37,257 bases of DNA from Bacillus pseudomycoides (GTDB taxonomy: Bacteria; Bacillota; Bacilli; Bacillales; Bacillaceae_G). The translations under genes and the position numbers were made by a program. The DNA lies in NCBI RefSeq assembly GCF_002551005.1, contig NZ_NVOY01000038.1, forward strand, positions 72,685 through 109,941, read 5' to 3'. Shown piece by piece: positions 6,982 through 14,962 of the stretch; the first letter of the stretch is position 1; every line of letters begins with the position of its first letter. The notes under the pieces were generated by a model. The model was not told where the DNA came from, searched no databases, and saw only the letters and a program-made list of their open reading frames with translations.

Positions 6982-8868
6982 ATGACGTTTTCTCAACTCG
7001 CGTTTAAAAACGTTAGTCGAAACATACGTGCGTATGCCGCTTATTTTTTAAGCAGTGCATTTTCAGTTATGATTTTCTTTTTATATGCTTTATTTATTTA
7101 TCATCCTGATATTGATGGACAGGGTGCTATTCGGCAAGGAATGCTTGTTGCAGAGTATATTATTTATTTCTTTTCTTTTTTCTTTATTTTCTACTCTGTT
7201 AGTTCATTTTTAAAGATGAGAAATAAAGAATTTGGGATTTTTGTGATTCATGGTATTACAAATTGGCAATTAATACGGATGATTTTCTTGGAAAATATGA
7301 TCGTTGGTATAAGTGCTCTTATCGGCGGTATTGCCTTTGGATTTTTATTTGGAAAATTATTTTTTATGTTAGCAAGTACAGTAATGGGATTGAACAGTTT
7401 GCCATTTTATATGCCGTGGAAAGCAATGAAATTAACAGCTGTTGTGTTTTTAGCATTGTTTTTCATCGTTGCTTTTACGACAAGTTTATTTGTGAAAAGT
7501 AAAAAAGTAATCGCGTTACTAAAAGGAAATAAGAAGCCAAAACCTGAACCGAAAGCTTCTATTCTATTATCTATAGTAGCAGCAACTTTAATAGCTATTG
7601 GATATATGTTATCTTTAACAGCAAAACCAGGCGCTGTCGCATTTTTATTGCTTCCTGTTGCAACCATAGTAATGATTGGCACGTATTTTTTATATTCGCA
7701 GCTTAGTGTATTTATTATAAAGTTTTTAAAGAAATGCAAGCCAATCTATTGGAGGAAAACGAATTTATTATCATTTTCTATGTTAGCGTACCGCATGAAA
7801 GATAATGCACGTATGTTTTTTATGGTAACGATTGTGTCGACAGTTGCTTTTTGTGCTATTGGAACGTTTGCTGCTTTTATAGAAACGCAAAAGGGCGAGT
7901 CGATGAAGAACATCCCATTTGCATTTAGTTTGATTACATATAATGAACATCAAGAACAGAAAGCGCAATATGAAAAGGAAATTGAAGATTCGTTTCAAAA
8001 GGAAAATGTTATTTTCCAAAAGATAAGTACGCAGTTGAAAATTCAATCTATTTCTAACGATTCGCAAGCCGTAATCATGAGTCAGAATAATTATAATAAG
8101 TTTGCAAAGCGGCTCGGATATGAAACTGTGGCATTAGCAGGGAATAAAGCGGTTCGCGTTCCTTCATTTGCAATGGAAAGTAGTGTTGTAGATTATTCTA
8201 AAGAATCAGATGTAACATTGAAAGAAAGTGGGAAACAAATTCATGTCTCTTCTATGTTGAAACAGAACATTTTTTCAGGCGGTGTATTTTCTGGAAAGAT
8301 TTTTGTTGTTTCCAATGAAATGGATAAACAGATTACAGGTGGGCAGAAGAAAGCGAGTTATACAGGATATACAGTAAAGAGTTGGGAAGGAACGACGCAA
8401 GTAGCAGCAGAATTAGAAAAACGACTGAATCAAAAAGGGCAGTATGAATTTTCATCACGTGTGATCATTTACAATCAGATTAAAGAATTGACAAGTATTA
8501 TTCTATTTATCGGATTGTTTGTCGGAGCTATTTTTTACTTATCTGCTGTAAGCTTTTTATATTTCCGCTTATTTACCGACTTGGAAACAGATAAACAACA
8601 TTATCAATCGTTACTGAAACTCGGTATGGATGAAGCGGACATGAAGCAAATTATAACGGTGCAAATGGGTGCGTTATTCTTTATCCCGATTGTGATAGCT
8701 GTGTTGCATACAAGTGTTGCTCTTACAACATTGCAAACACAATTTACAACACCGATTCTTCGGTCTTCACTGATCGTCATGGGGCTATTTTTACTCGTTC
8801 ATATATGTTACTTTCTACTATTAAGAAGACGCTATTTTTTACAATTGAAAAAGCAAATTATGCGATGA
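6982..8868 (+). CDS. BceB-type ABC transporter permease (FtsX-like), no ATPase next to it
   Basis: This 628-aa membrane protein has the BceB/VraG/YtsD plan: one N-terminal helix after TFSQLAFKNVSRNIRAYAAYFLSSAFSV, three helices, further helices in the middle, a roughly 200-residue extracellular domain (about 300-500) and three C-terminal helices. Such permeases pair with a BceA-like ATPase and signal peptide-antibiotic stress to a BceRS two-component system. No ATPase gene flanks it here: the LysR gene precedes it and a convergent lipoprotein gene follows. It starts at ATG 6982 after GGGAGGGG. A 25-codon ORF (6930-7007) with its own AGAAGGAG site overlaps the start and may be a leader or a scar of a lost upstream gene. 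Confidence 0.85.
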   Translation: MTFSQLAFKNVSRNIRAYAAYFLSSAFSVMIFFLYALFIYHPDIDGQGAIRQGMLVAEYIIYFFSFFFIFYSVSSFLKMRNKEFGIFVIHGITNWQLIRMIFLENMIVGISALIGGIAFGFLFGKLFFMLASTVMGLNSLPFYMPWKAMKLTAVVFLALFFIVAFTTSLFVKSKKVIALLKGNKKPKPEPKASILLSIVAATLIAIGYMLSLTAKPGAVAFLLLPVATIVMIGTYFLYSQLSVFIIKFLKKCKPIYWRKTNLLSFSMLAYRMKDNARMFFMVTIVSTVAFCAIGTFAAFIETQKGESMKNIPFAFSLITYNEHQEQKAQYEKEIEDSFQKENVIFQKISTQLKIQSISNDSQAVIMSQNNYNKFAKRLGYETVALAGNKAVRVPSFAMESSVVDYSKESDVTLKESGKQIHVSSMLKQNIFSGGVFSGKIFVVSNEMDKQITGGQKKASYTGYTVKSWEGTTQVAAELEKRLNQKGQYEFSSRVIIYNQIKELTSIILFIGLFVGAIFYLSAVSFLYFRLFTDLETDKQHYQSLLKLGMDEADMKQIITVQMGALFFIPIVIAVLHTSVALTTLQTQFTTPILRSSLIVMGLFLLVHICYFLLLRRRYFLQLKKQIMR

Positions 8869-8873
8869 AAACG

Positions 8874-8896
8874 GCGATGTTACTTTGTAACATCGC
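8874..8896. terminator. Bidirectional hairpin between convergent genes
   Basis: GCGATGTTAC (8874-8883) pairs with GTAACATCGC (8887-8896) over 10 bp. It lies between the permease stop and the convergent lipoprotein stop; T-runs on either side are short. Confidence 0.6.
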
Positions 8897-9488
8897 TGCT
8901 TTTAATTTCGATACAATAAGTGTACACGTGTTCATTTTCTTGGATGAGGTGTTGTATAGAACGATCATCTTCAAGAGAATTGGAAGACATTACTGTTTTG
9001 TTTGTGTTAAAAACCCATGCACCAAGAATAATTTTTTCATTATATTTCATTTTCTTTTTCTCTCGAATGGGGACAAAAAATGAGCCGTTTTTTTCAGGGA
9101 GGCTATCTTCGAACATTTTGTAGGATCTGCCAGAAATATTTATAAACCATTGCTGAATTTCACGAGTACCGCTTTCATATTGAAATTCTTGCTGACCGAA
9201 AGATAGTTTTACTTTTTTGTTTTCAAAATGGGACGCGGAGAATGCACCGATATCTTTTACTTTTTTTCCATCTTTATAATACTCAAGAGTTGCCCGAATT
9301 GCGTCTTGGTTATTTGGAAGTTTAACTTCAAAGATATGTATGTAACTTTGCTGTATGGGGGATAAGTTTACTATTTCTTCTTCTTGTTTTGTTAATTTAT
9401 ACGGTTGAACAGATGAATATGTATTATTAGTGCAACCACTAATAAAGAACGTTACTAAGAGGAAAAAAAGAGAGAAACTTTTTTTCAT
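8880..9488 (-). CDS. Putative lipoprotein of unknown function
   Basis: This 202-aa protein starts MKKSFSLFFLLVTFFISGC, a classic lipoprotein signal with lipobox ISGC and modifiable Cys19, so it should be anchored to the outer face of the membrane. The remainder shows no domain I recognise; it looks like a mixed beta-rich extracellular protein. The ribosome binding site (TTGAGGT) is weak but well spaced. It converges on the BceB-type gene and shares its hairpin terminator. Confidence 0.75.
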   Translation of the reverse strand: MKKSFSLFFLLVTFFISGCTNNTYSSVQPYKLTKQEEEIVNLSPIQQSYIHIFEVKLPNNQDAIRATLEYYKDGKKVKDIGAFSASHFENKKVKLSFGQQEFQYESGTREIQQWFINISGRSYKMFEDSLPEKNGSFFVPIREKKKMKYNEKIILGAWVFNTNKTVMSSNSLEDDRSIQHLIQENEHVYTYCIEIKSSDVTK

Positions 9489-9710
9489 ATGATTACCTCA
9501 ACTTAATATATTATACGTACTATTGGAAATACCTTTAAATGGATAATGATAAGTGAGGTAACTATACATAAATATATGTATTATTAAATCTAATATTTAA
9601 GTATTAGGTACAATTTCTATTAGAGTTCAATGTGTGGATTATTTGAGCCTTGTAGATTCAACTAAAGGGAATGACAAAGTATGAATGCTTTAAAAGGTAA
9701 CAGAAAAGGA

Positions 9711-9739
9711 AAACCGGACTTCTTTAAGAAGTCCGGTTT
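9711..9739. terminator. Terminator of the EamA transporter gene
   Basis: AAACCGGACTTC (9711-9722) pairs with GAAGTCCGGTTT (9728-9739), a 12-bp stem right after the minus-strand stop, followed on that strand by a T-rich tract. Confidence 0.75.
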
Positions 9740-9740
9740 G

Positions 9741-10649
9741 TTATGCTGCTAATTTTTTATGTGTATGCTGTCTTGTGTATCGTCCGCGTATTTTATAAGC
9801 AATTTGTGGAATTGTAATCCCAATAAGAATAAGAGCAACTCCAAGCCATTGTGAAGTCAATACGGCCTCTTTTAATAGAAGCACTGACATGATTGTTGTA
9901 ACTGGAAGTTCAGCAGCACCTAAAATTGTTGCTAAACCAGAACCGATTTTAGGAATTCCAATTGTAAAAGTAATAGTCGGAATGACAATACTAAATGTTC
10001 CTAATGCTAATCCGTATTTCCATAGTCCATTTGTAAGTGTACCGTTATATATAAATGTGGGTGGGAAAGCAATCATTACTAATGTTAATGCACCTGCCAT
10101 AAGCGTTAAACCACGAGGCAATGATGGAACTTCTACTGCTACTCTTCCGCTCACAAAAATATAAAAAGCAAATGCTACCGCTGATAATAATCCGAAGAAA
10201 ATTCCTTTCATGTCAATTGCTCCTGCTGATTGTTCAAGTAAACCACTTGAAAGAAACGTTCCAATAAGCAAGAAAAGTACAGAAATCAATTTTTCTCTAG
10301 AAGGAAATGTCTTCGTTGCAACTGCTTCAATGATAATTCCGATCCATACGAATTGAAATAGCAAAACAATACCGATTGAAGCAGGTACAGTTTGTAATGC
10401 GCCGTAATAAAAAATACCTGTTAAGCTAGCTGATGTTCCTGCAATAAATAAAATAATCATTTGTTTAAATGGTACACGATGTCTAGAAAATAATAATGTA
10501 ATCGCAAGTAAAATGAGCCATCCGAACAAATATTGACTTCCAATTACTTCTCCAAGCGAAAATCCTTCGCTGTATGCAAATTTAACAAAGATTGCTAAAA
10601 TACCGTAACTACATGCTCCTAATAAAACGAGTAATGAATAACGAAGCAT
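9741..10649 (-). CDS. EamA-family (DMT superfamily) transporter
   Basis: This 302-aa protein has ten predicted membrane helices arranged as two EamA repeats (about 5-135 and 150-285) and a basic C-terminal tail. The family exports or imports metabolites, often amino acids, but the substrate cannot be read from sequence. ATG 10649 has a good GGAGGG site. It is a single-gene unit with its own terminator. Confidence 0.85.
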   Translation of the reverse strand: MLRYSLLVLLGACSYGILAIFVKFAYSEGFSLGEVIGSQYLFGWLILLAITLLFSRHRVPFKQMIILFIAGTSASLTGIFYYGALQTVPASIGIVLLFQFVWIGIIIEAVATKTFPSREKLISVLFLLIGTFLSSGLLEQSAGAIDMKGIFFGLLSAVAFAFYIFVSGRVAVEVPSLPRGLTLMAGALTLVMIAFPPTFIYNGTLTNGLWKYGLALGTFSIVIPTITFTIGIPKIGSGLATILGAAELPVTTIMSVLLLKEAVLTSQWLGVALILIGITIPQIAYKIRGRYTRQHTHKKLAA

Positions 10650-10929
10650 CTATATCCCTCCGATCACTTCTATATGGTAATCCTGTTCAAAAACGAACAA
10701 ACTTAGCTAGATGGAAGTATACAAAATTAAAAATAGAGGGTCAACTGAAAGAAAAGTGTGACATTTTATAGAGTAATAATAAAAGTATGATATTTATGCA
10801 TAATGATGAAAAAAGAGAACGAATTCCTTGAGAATATAAGGTGAATATGAATAAAACTTTCATTATAAAAAAATATTTTCTAATAATAAATGAAGTGAAG
10901 TATAAATAAAGTAACCATATAAATACAAA
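10650..10929. other. Intergenic AT-rich region, left part
   Basis: Between the divergent EamA gene and the repeat at 10930 there is no gene I can support. It should contain the EamA promoter. A minus-strand open frame at 10741-10986 runs into the repeat, has no ribosome binding site and is judged non-coding. Confidence 0.4.
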
Positions 10930-11105
10930 TTGAAGAAACGACATAAAAACCTCATTTCTATAAGGTGAGCGAGAGGATCTGACCATACATAGAAGCGGTC
11001 AGATCCTTTTTCTGCCACGTGCAAAGTTTAAAATCAAAGGAGAAAGCCAGTAACGATTATGTTTTGTTCTGCATGACAGCAATTTATCCTGCTGATTAAA
11101 GTTTC
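10930..11105 (-). repeat. Copy (B) of the dispersed bcr-like repeat, with a perfect hairpin
   Basis: Read on the minus strand, this about 175-bp element matches the copy at 16025-16199 along its length: GAAACT start, ATTGCTG-CATGCAGAA, TTTCTCC-TTTG, CGTGGCAGAAAAAGG, CTGACCGCTTCTATG, CTCGCTCACC and the final TTTTATRTCGTTTTT-like block. Its central hairpin GGATCTGACC/GGTCAGATCC is a perfect 10-bp stem followed on the plus strand by TTTTT. Its size and shape recall the bcr1 repeat of the B. cereus group; that identity is from memory. Confidence 0.7.
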
Positions 11106-11257
11106 ACTTTATATGTTGGAACATCAAAAAGGACTTATATGTAAATACGAAGAATAAGATTTTAATATATTCATAGTGATAATAGTATGTTCACGAATTA
11201 TTCATGGTATTCGCCTTGAATTTTGTTACAATAAATTGAGAAGAAAGGAGGCATAAT

Positions 11258-11965
11258 ATGCAAGACATTAATTTATTTTTAGCATTTGGAGCAGGTTTTT
11301 TATCGTTTATTTCCCCTTGTTGTTTACCGCTTTATCCAGCATTTTTATCATATATAACAGGAATGTCTATATCTGATTTGAAGGAAGAGAATGCAATGCT
11401 TCGAAAACGGAGTATGTTGCATACTGCATTTTTCTTAATTGGATTTTCAATAATTTTTATTGCAATCGGTTTTGGAACAAGCTATGTCGGGAAGTTTTTT
11501 GTAGATTATCAAAATTTAATTCGTCAATTAGGAGCAATTTTTATTGTTGCGTTCGGTCTCGTTATCACAGGGGTGTTTAAACCAACATTTTTAATGCAAG
11601 ATCGCAAAATCACATTTAAAAGCAGACCGAGTGGCTATCTTGGCTCTACTCTCATTGGAATTGCATTTGCTGCCGGATGGACGCCTTGTACAGGCCCGAT
11701 TTTAGTATCGGTTATTGCACTTGCTGCAACAAATCCGCAATCGGCAATGTTATATATGATTGCTTACATACTTGGTTTTGCAATTCCATTCTTTATTTTA
11801 TCGTTCTTTATTACAAAGATGACGTGGATTAAAAAACATAGTGCAACGTTTGTTACAATCGGTGGTTATATTATGATTGCGATGGGTGTATTACTTTATT
11901 TTAATGGCCTTACAAAAATTACAATCTTCTTCTCAGATTTATTTGGTGGATTTAAAGGGTTTTAG
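11258..11965 (+). CDS. ccdA: CcdA, thiol-disulfide transmembrane electron carrier
   Basis: This 235-aa protein has six membrane helices of the DsbD/CcdA type. The redox cysteines lie in SPCCLPLYP (Cys21 or Cys22, helix 1) and GWTPCTGP (Cys144, helix 4). CcdA passes electrons from cytoplasmic thioredoxin to extracellular thiol-disulfide proteins needed for cytochrome c maturation and spore cortex formation. ATG 11258 follows AGAAAGGAGG. The next gene, 90 bp on, encodes a CcdC-like protein, as in B. subtilis, but the CheY-like ccdB (yneI) that lies between them there is missing here. Confidence 0.93.
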   Translation: MQDINLFLAFGAGFLSFISPCCLPLYPAFLSYITGMSISDLKEENAMLRKRSMLHTAFFLIGFSIIFIAIGFGTSYVGKFFVDYQNLIRQLGAIFIVAFGLVITGVFKPTFLMQDRKITFKSRPSGYLGSTLIGIAFAAGWTPCTGPILVSVIALAATNPQSAMLYMIAYILGFAIPFFILSFFITKMTWIKKHSATFVTIGGYIMIAMGVLLYFNGLTKITIFFSDLFGGFKGF

Positions 11966-12054
11966 TTTTTTTTGTGGAAAAGTTGGAAATACTAACAGAA
12001 ATACATATAATGATACTACATTTTTGATATTTCCAAAACAAAGGGTGAGTGCGA

Positions 12055-12561
12055 ATGAATTTAGCTCTCTTATCAAGTATTATTGCAATTTGTATGGCTG
12101 TTGGAGTCATGTTTATTCGTTTGAAGGCAGCGAAGAAACCAGCAACTTTGAAAAAAATTGTTCTTCCACCAATCTTTATGAGTACAGGAGCATGCATGTA
12201 TCTGTTTCCTGAATTTCGCTTAACAACATCAGAAATATTAGAAGCAATTGCTGTAGGGTTAATTTTTTCTATCTTTCTTATTAAAACATCAAAATTTGAA
12301 ATACGTGAACATGAGGTTTACTTAATTCGTTCTAAAGCGTTTATCTTTATTTTAATCGGTTTACTTGTTGTACGTATTGCATTTAAATCATATTTAAGTC
12401 AGTCACTTGAAGTAGGACAATTAAGTGGCATGTTCTTCTTACTTGCGTTTGCAATGATTGTATCTTGGCGCATTGCAATGTATCGTTCCTTTACGAAATT
12501 GCAAAAGGAAATGAAAAAACAAGAAGATTTTTATAATGAAAAAGATATGAAGTTAACGTAA
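12055..12561 (+). CDS. ccdC: CcdC-like membrane protein (DUF1453)
   Basis: This 168-aa protein has four to five membrane helices. The conserved stretch KKIVLPPIFMSTGA (about 29-42), followed by LIKTSKFEIR and LIRSKAF, is that of B. subtilis CcdC (YneJ). Its function is unknown; it is not required for cytochrome c assembly as CcdA is. ATG 12055 is preferred to the in-frame GTG at 12049 because AAAGGGTGAG is then correctly spaced. It probably shares the ccdA transcript. Confidence 0.85.
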   Translation: MNLALLSSIIAICMAVGVMFIRLKAAKKPATLKKIVLPPIFMSTGACMYLFPEFRLTTSEILEAIAVGLIFSIFLIKTSKFEIREHEVYLIRSKAFIFILIGLLVVRIAFKSYLSQSLEVGQLSGMFFLLAFAMIVSWRIAMYRSFTKLQKEMKKQEDFYNEKDMKLT

Positions 12562-12562
12562 A

Positions 12563-12592
12563 AAACCTCAAAATGTTTTTGAGGTTTTTATT
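12563..12592. terminator. Bidirectional terminator, ccdC / DUF2621 gene
   Basis: AAAACCTCAAAA (12563-12574) pairs with TTTTTGAGGTTTTT (12576-12589), with A- and T-runs on both sides. It serves the convergent genes ending at 12561 and 12588. Confidence 0.8.
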
Positions 12593-13019
12593 TTGCGAAT
12601 AACGATTGATAACGTGTGTAATCAATTTGCTTTTCTTTTAATTTTTTTATTAAAAATTTATGATCTCGCTTTGGAGTTGCTACAATATACCCTTTAATGA
12701 TTAAATCTTCAGTTATTTTGGATGCTTTCTCTTCTAAAGCTAACTCTCCGATTTTACCGGCAATTTTTGATTTTGCAACATCGCGGAAAAGTTCAGGGAC
12801 TGGGCTTACAAGTTCCTCTAATAATTGTTTTTGCTCTTCATCCCATAAGTGCCGTGTTTCATTAATATAATGTTCTTCCCAATCTAGAATAGACATACCA
12901 TCTTCTTTTGGTAATCGTTTTAAGAATTTTCGGAACATAAAATATCCACCAATGGACATTAGCCCTAGTAAAATGACAGTCCAAGTAACAATAAACCAAC
13001 TGAACCACCCTTCGAGCAA
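12588..13019 (-). CDS. DUF2621 family protein, YneK-like
   Basis: This 143-aa protein has one N-terminal membrane helix (EGWFSWFIVTWTVILLGLM), then a basic stop-transfer (FRKFLKRLPKED) and a conserved soluble helical domain with PVPELFRDVAKSKIAGKIGELAL and KRDHKFL. It matches B. subtilis YneK, also found beside ccdC; its role is unknown. I choose TTG 13019 because AAGGAGGGG lies 5 nt upstream; the frame stays open to 13166, but there is no start signal there. Unlike in B. subtilis it appears to be convergent with ccdC. Confidence 0.8.
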   Translation of the reverse strand: MLEGWFSWFIVTWTVILLGLMSIGGYFMFRKFLKRLPKEDGMSILDWEEHYINETRHLWDEEQKQLLEELVSPVPELFRDVAKSKIAGKIGELALEEKASKITEDLIIKGYIVATPKRDHKFLIKKLKEKQIDYTRYQSLFAK

Positions 13020-13090
13020 GTAGACCCCTCCTTTATGATCGCAGTTTTCCTTTACTAATATTATAAGCAGTGAGATTGATAGAAAGCAAG

Positions 13091-13117
13091 AACGCTTGGC
13101 CATTGTGGCCAAGCGTT
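13091..13117 (-). terminator. Hairpin at the end of the 99-aa gene
   Basis: AACGCTTGGCC (13091-13101) pairs with GGCCAAGCGTT (13107-13117) over 11 bp, just past the stop of the minus-strand gene at 13123. The T tract after it is weak. Confidence 0.65.
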
Positions 13118-13122
13118 GTGAG

Positions 13123-13422
13123 CTAAACGAAGTATAATTGTTCAACAGATAATATATCATTATCATCTTCTAAATATTCAATGATAAGCGTGCCAACTTT
13201 GCGATCTTTGTCTTCATTAGTGAAAATAGAGTAAGAAGTAAAGCGTGCTGCTGATAAGCCGCTAATATGTGTAGGAAGGGCAATATATTCGTTGTCTTGA
13301 AAGAAAGTCATAAGTTCAATGTCTTCAAGCTGCTTACGATTTTCAACTGCTAATCCAGTATAACGCTTTTGTAATTGTTTTAATGTTTCGTTCCATGATC
13401 GTACCTTTGTGTCGTATACCAT
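13123..13422 (-). CDS. Hypothetical protein, 99 aa
   Basis: This soluble protein begins MVYDTKVRSWNETLKQLQKRY, with a basic helical N-terminus, a central ALPTHISGLSAAR stretch and an acidic C-terminus. I do not recognise a family. It has a start with GTAAGGAG upstream and a terminator hairpin, so it is probably expressed. A TATACT hexamer about 65 bp upstream (minus strand) could be its own promoter, and a separate short transcript seems to end just before it (13504-13568). Confidence 0.7.
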   Translation of the reverse strand: MVYDTKVRSWNETLKQLQKRYTGLAVENRKQLEDIELMTFFQDNEYIALPTHISGLSAARFTSYSIFTNEDKDRKVGTLIIEYLEDDNDILSVEQLYFV

Positions 13423-13503
13423 TGTTCAAACTCCTTACTGTATGTATTGAAAAGAACATACGTTCCTGTATAGTATACCCCTTTTAAAAGAAAAGGAAAA
13501 GCA

Positions 13504-13568
13504 AAAAATAATGTAAGCTTGGACATCCAAGCTTACATAGCGGAAAAATACGTTCAAATTAATCTCTG
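13504..13568 (-). ncRNA. Candidate short RNA or leader with its own promoter and terminator
   Basis: On the minus strand a good sigma-A promoter (13575-13603) would start RNA near 13568. About 30 nt on, the 13-bp hairpin ATGTAAGCTTGGA/TCCAAGCTTACAT (13511-13538, 2-nt spacer) is followed by TATTTTTTGC, a convincing intrinsic terminator. No ORF lies between. The result would be an RNA of about 65 nt ending 80 nt before the 99-aa gene. It may be an independent small RNA or an attenuated 5' leader of that gene. Confidence 0.45.
13511..13538 (-). terminator. 13-bp hairpin with T tract on the minus strand
   Basis: Both arms match perfectly; the oligo-T tract is only on the minus-strand side (A-rich 13503-13510 on the plus strand), so it terminates leftward transcription. 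No leftward gene precedes it within 140 bp. Confidence 0.65.
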
Positions 13569-13574
13569 TTTTTA

Positions 13575-13603
13575 ATTATAAGACAGATAGAAGTAGGAAA
13601 CAA
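13575..13603 (-). promoter_or_regulatory. Sigma-A promoter for the short leftward RNA
   Basis: Reading the minus strand: TTGTTT (13603-13598), 17-bp spacer, TATAAT (13580-13575). The -10 hexamer and spacing are ideal. Confidence 0.55.
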
Positions 13604-13616
13604 GGTGATAAGTATC

Positions 13617-13646
13617 TTGCTTATAATTTTGAAAATTCTATATAAT
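13617..13646 (+). promoter_or_regulatory. Promoter of the racemase/DJ-1 pair with an operator-like dyad
   Basis: TTGCTT (13617-13622), 18-bp spacer, TATAAT (13641-13646). The spacer holds the palindrome AATTTTGAAAATT (13625-13637), which could be a repressor site; it resembles a CodY box but is two bases shorter than the 15-bp consensus. Confidence 0.5.
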
Positions 13647-13679
13647 TATTAAGGAAGACTTTTTGTAGGGAGGAAAACG

Positions 13680-14312
13680 ATGAAAACGATTGGCTTTATT
13701 GGTGGAATGAGCTGGGAATCAACTGTAGAGTATTATCGGATTATTAACGAAGAAGTAAAAAGAAAATTAGGAGGATTGCATTCAGCAAAGTGCCTATTAT
13801 ATAGCGTTGACTTTGACGAAATTGAACGTTATCAATCAAAGGGTAACTGGAAACAAGCTGGTGAAGTATTAGGTGAAGCTGCATGTTCATTGGAAAAAGG
13901 TGGCGCTGATTTCATTGTCATATGCACAAATACGATGCATAAGGTTGTAGATGACATAAAAGAAAAAATCAATATTCCTATTTTGCATATTGCTGATGCT
14001 ACAGCTAATCAAGTAAAAAAAGAAGGAATTAGCACAGTAGGTTTACTTGGAACAAAATATACAATGGAGCAAGAATTTTATAAATCTAGATTAGAATCAA
14101 ATGGTATAAACGTGGTTGTTCCAAATGAAAATGATAGAGGAATTGTAAATAAAGTGATTTATGAAGAACTTTGTTTAGGAAAAGTGTGTCAACAATCAAG
14201 AGATTACTACAAAAAAGTAATTGAACGTTTAGTTTATAACGGAGCAGAAGGAATTATTTTAGGTTGTACAGAAATTGGGTTATTAGTTAAACAAGAGGAG
14301 ACTGGGGAATGA
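13680..14312 (+). CDS. Aspartate/glutamate racemase family protein, short C-terminus
   Basis: This 210-aa protein has the two catalytic cysteines of the PLP-independent Asp/Glu racemase fold: Cys82 in VICTNTMH and Cys196 in LGCTEIG, each at the end of a mirrored half. The N-terminus MKTIGFIGGMSWEST is characteristic of the aspartate racemase (YgeA-like) branch, which interconverts L- and D-aspartate or related amino acids. Relatives normally continue about 20 residues past GCTEI with a PVFDTT-HA helix; here the chain stops at KQEETGE, and the next gene overlaps by 4 nt. The end looks truncated by fusion of the reading frames, so activity is uncertain. Start after GTAGGGAGG. Confidence 0.8.
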   Translation: MKTIGFIGGMSWESTVEYYRIINEEVKRKLGGLHSAKCLLYSVDFDEIERYQSKGNWKQAGEVLGEAACSLEKGGADFIVICTNTMHKVVDDIKEKINIPILHIADATANQVKKEGISTVGLLGTKYTMEQEFYKSRLESNGINVVVPNENDRGIVNKVIYEELCLGKVCQQSRDYYKKVIERLVYNGAEGIILGCTEIGLLVKQEETGE

Positions 14313-14881
14313 AGAAGAAAATATTAGTTTTAATTTATCCTACTTTTGCGGAATTTGAAATTACAGTTGCTACTGCTGTTTTGAGAGATTCATATGTAGT
14401 TGAAACAGTTGGATTAACAAAGGAGATTGTTGTAAGTGAAACAGGGTTACAAGTACAAACACATTATGAGTTAAGTGAGATATGTGTAGATGATTATGAA
14501 GGAATTATTATTCCAGGTGGCGATTTAGTACACGTAAAAGATTCGGAAGTATTATTTGAACTTGTACGTCAATTGTATAAAAAAGAAAGGCTAATTGCGG
14601 CAATATGCGGAGGGCCATTTGTATTAGCAGCTGCGGGTATTCTACAACATGTACCGTATACAGTCACATTAGATTATAGAAAGTTAGATTGTTTTTCTAA
14701 AACTCATTTTACATACGAAGGTATAGTTCATCATAAAAGTATTATTACAGCGCAAGGACACGCATTTGTTGACTTTGGACTTGCCATTGCTAAATATTGT
14801 GGGGTATTTACTGAACATAAATGTAATTTTTATCATGGACAAAGAAATGTAATGATGGAAAGTATGTTGAAAGAGTTATAG
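14309..14881 (+). CDS. DJ-1/PfpI family protein
   Basis: This 190-aa protein has the DJ-1/PfpI (class I glutamine amidotransferase-like) fold. The nucleophile elbow is AAICGGP with Cys100, and an acidic residue near TFAEFEI (about 12-18) would support it. Family members act as glyoxalases, deglycases, chaperones or amidases; which applies is unclear. Its ATG overlaps the upstream racemase stop (ATGA), implying translational coupling and perhaps a linked role in amino-acid repair or turnover. A terminator follows at 14908. Confidence 0.85.
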   Translation: MKKKILVLIYPTFAEFEITVATAVLRDSYVVETVGLTKEIVVSETGLQVQTHYELSEICVDDYEGIIIPGGDLVHVKDSEVLFELVRQLYKKERLIAAICGGPFVLAAAGILQHVPYTVTLDYRKLDCFSKTHFTYEGIVHHKSIITAQGHAFVDFGLAIAKYCGVFTEHKCNFYHGQRNVMMESMLKEL

Positions 14882-14907
14882 TATGCTAGAAAATATCTTT
14901 TTTATAA

Positions 14908-14944
14908 AACAAAGCTGTCTTTGTCAAGGAGAGACAGCTTTGTT
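14908..14944. terminator. Bidirectional terminator
   Basis: AACAAAGCTGTCT (14908-14920) pairs with AGACAGCTTTGTT (14932-14944) over 13 bp. It lies between the DJ-1 gene and the convergent methyltransferase gene. Confidence 0.7.
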
Positions 14945-14962
14945 AGTGTAGAACAATGTTAA

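Noticed and set aside
6930-7007. 25-codon ORF overlapping the BceB-type start as a regulatory leader
   Set aside because: A ribosome binding site is present, but spacing is long and there is no attenuator hairpin; kept only as a note.
10741-10986. 81-aa minus-strand ORF
   Set aside because: It extends into the bcr-like repeat, has no ribosome binding site and gives a low-complexity hydrophobic peptide.
13625-13637. CodY box in the racemase promoter
   Set aside because: AATTTTGAAAATT is palindromic but two bases shorter than the 15-bp CodY consensus; reported only as an operator-like dyad.
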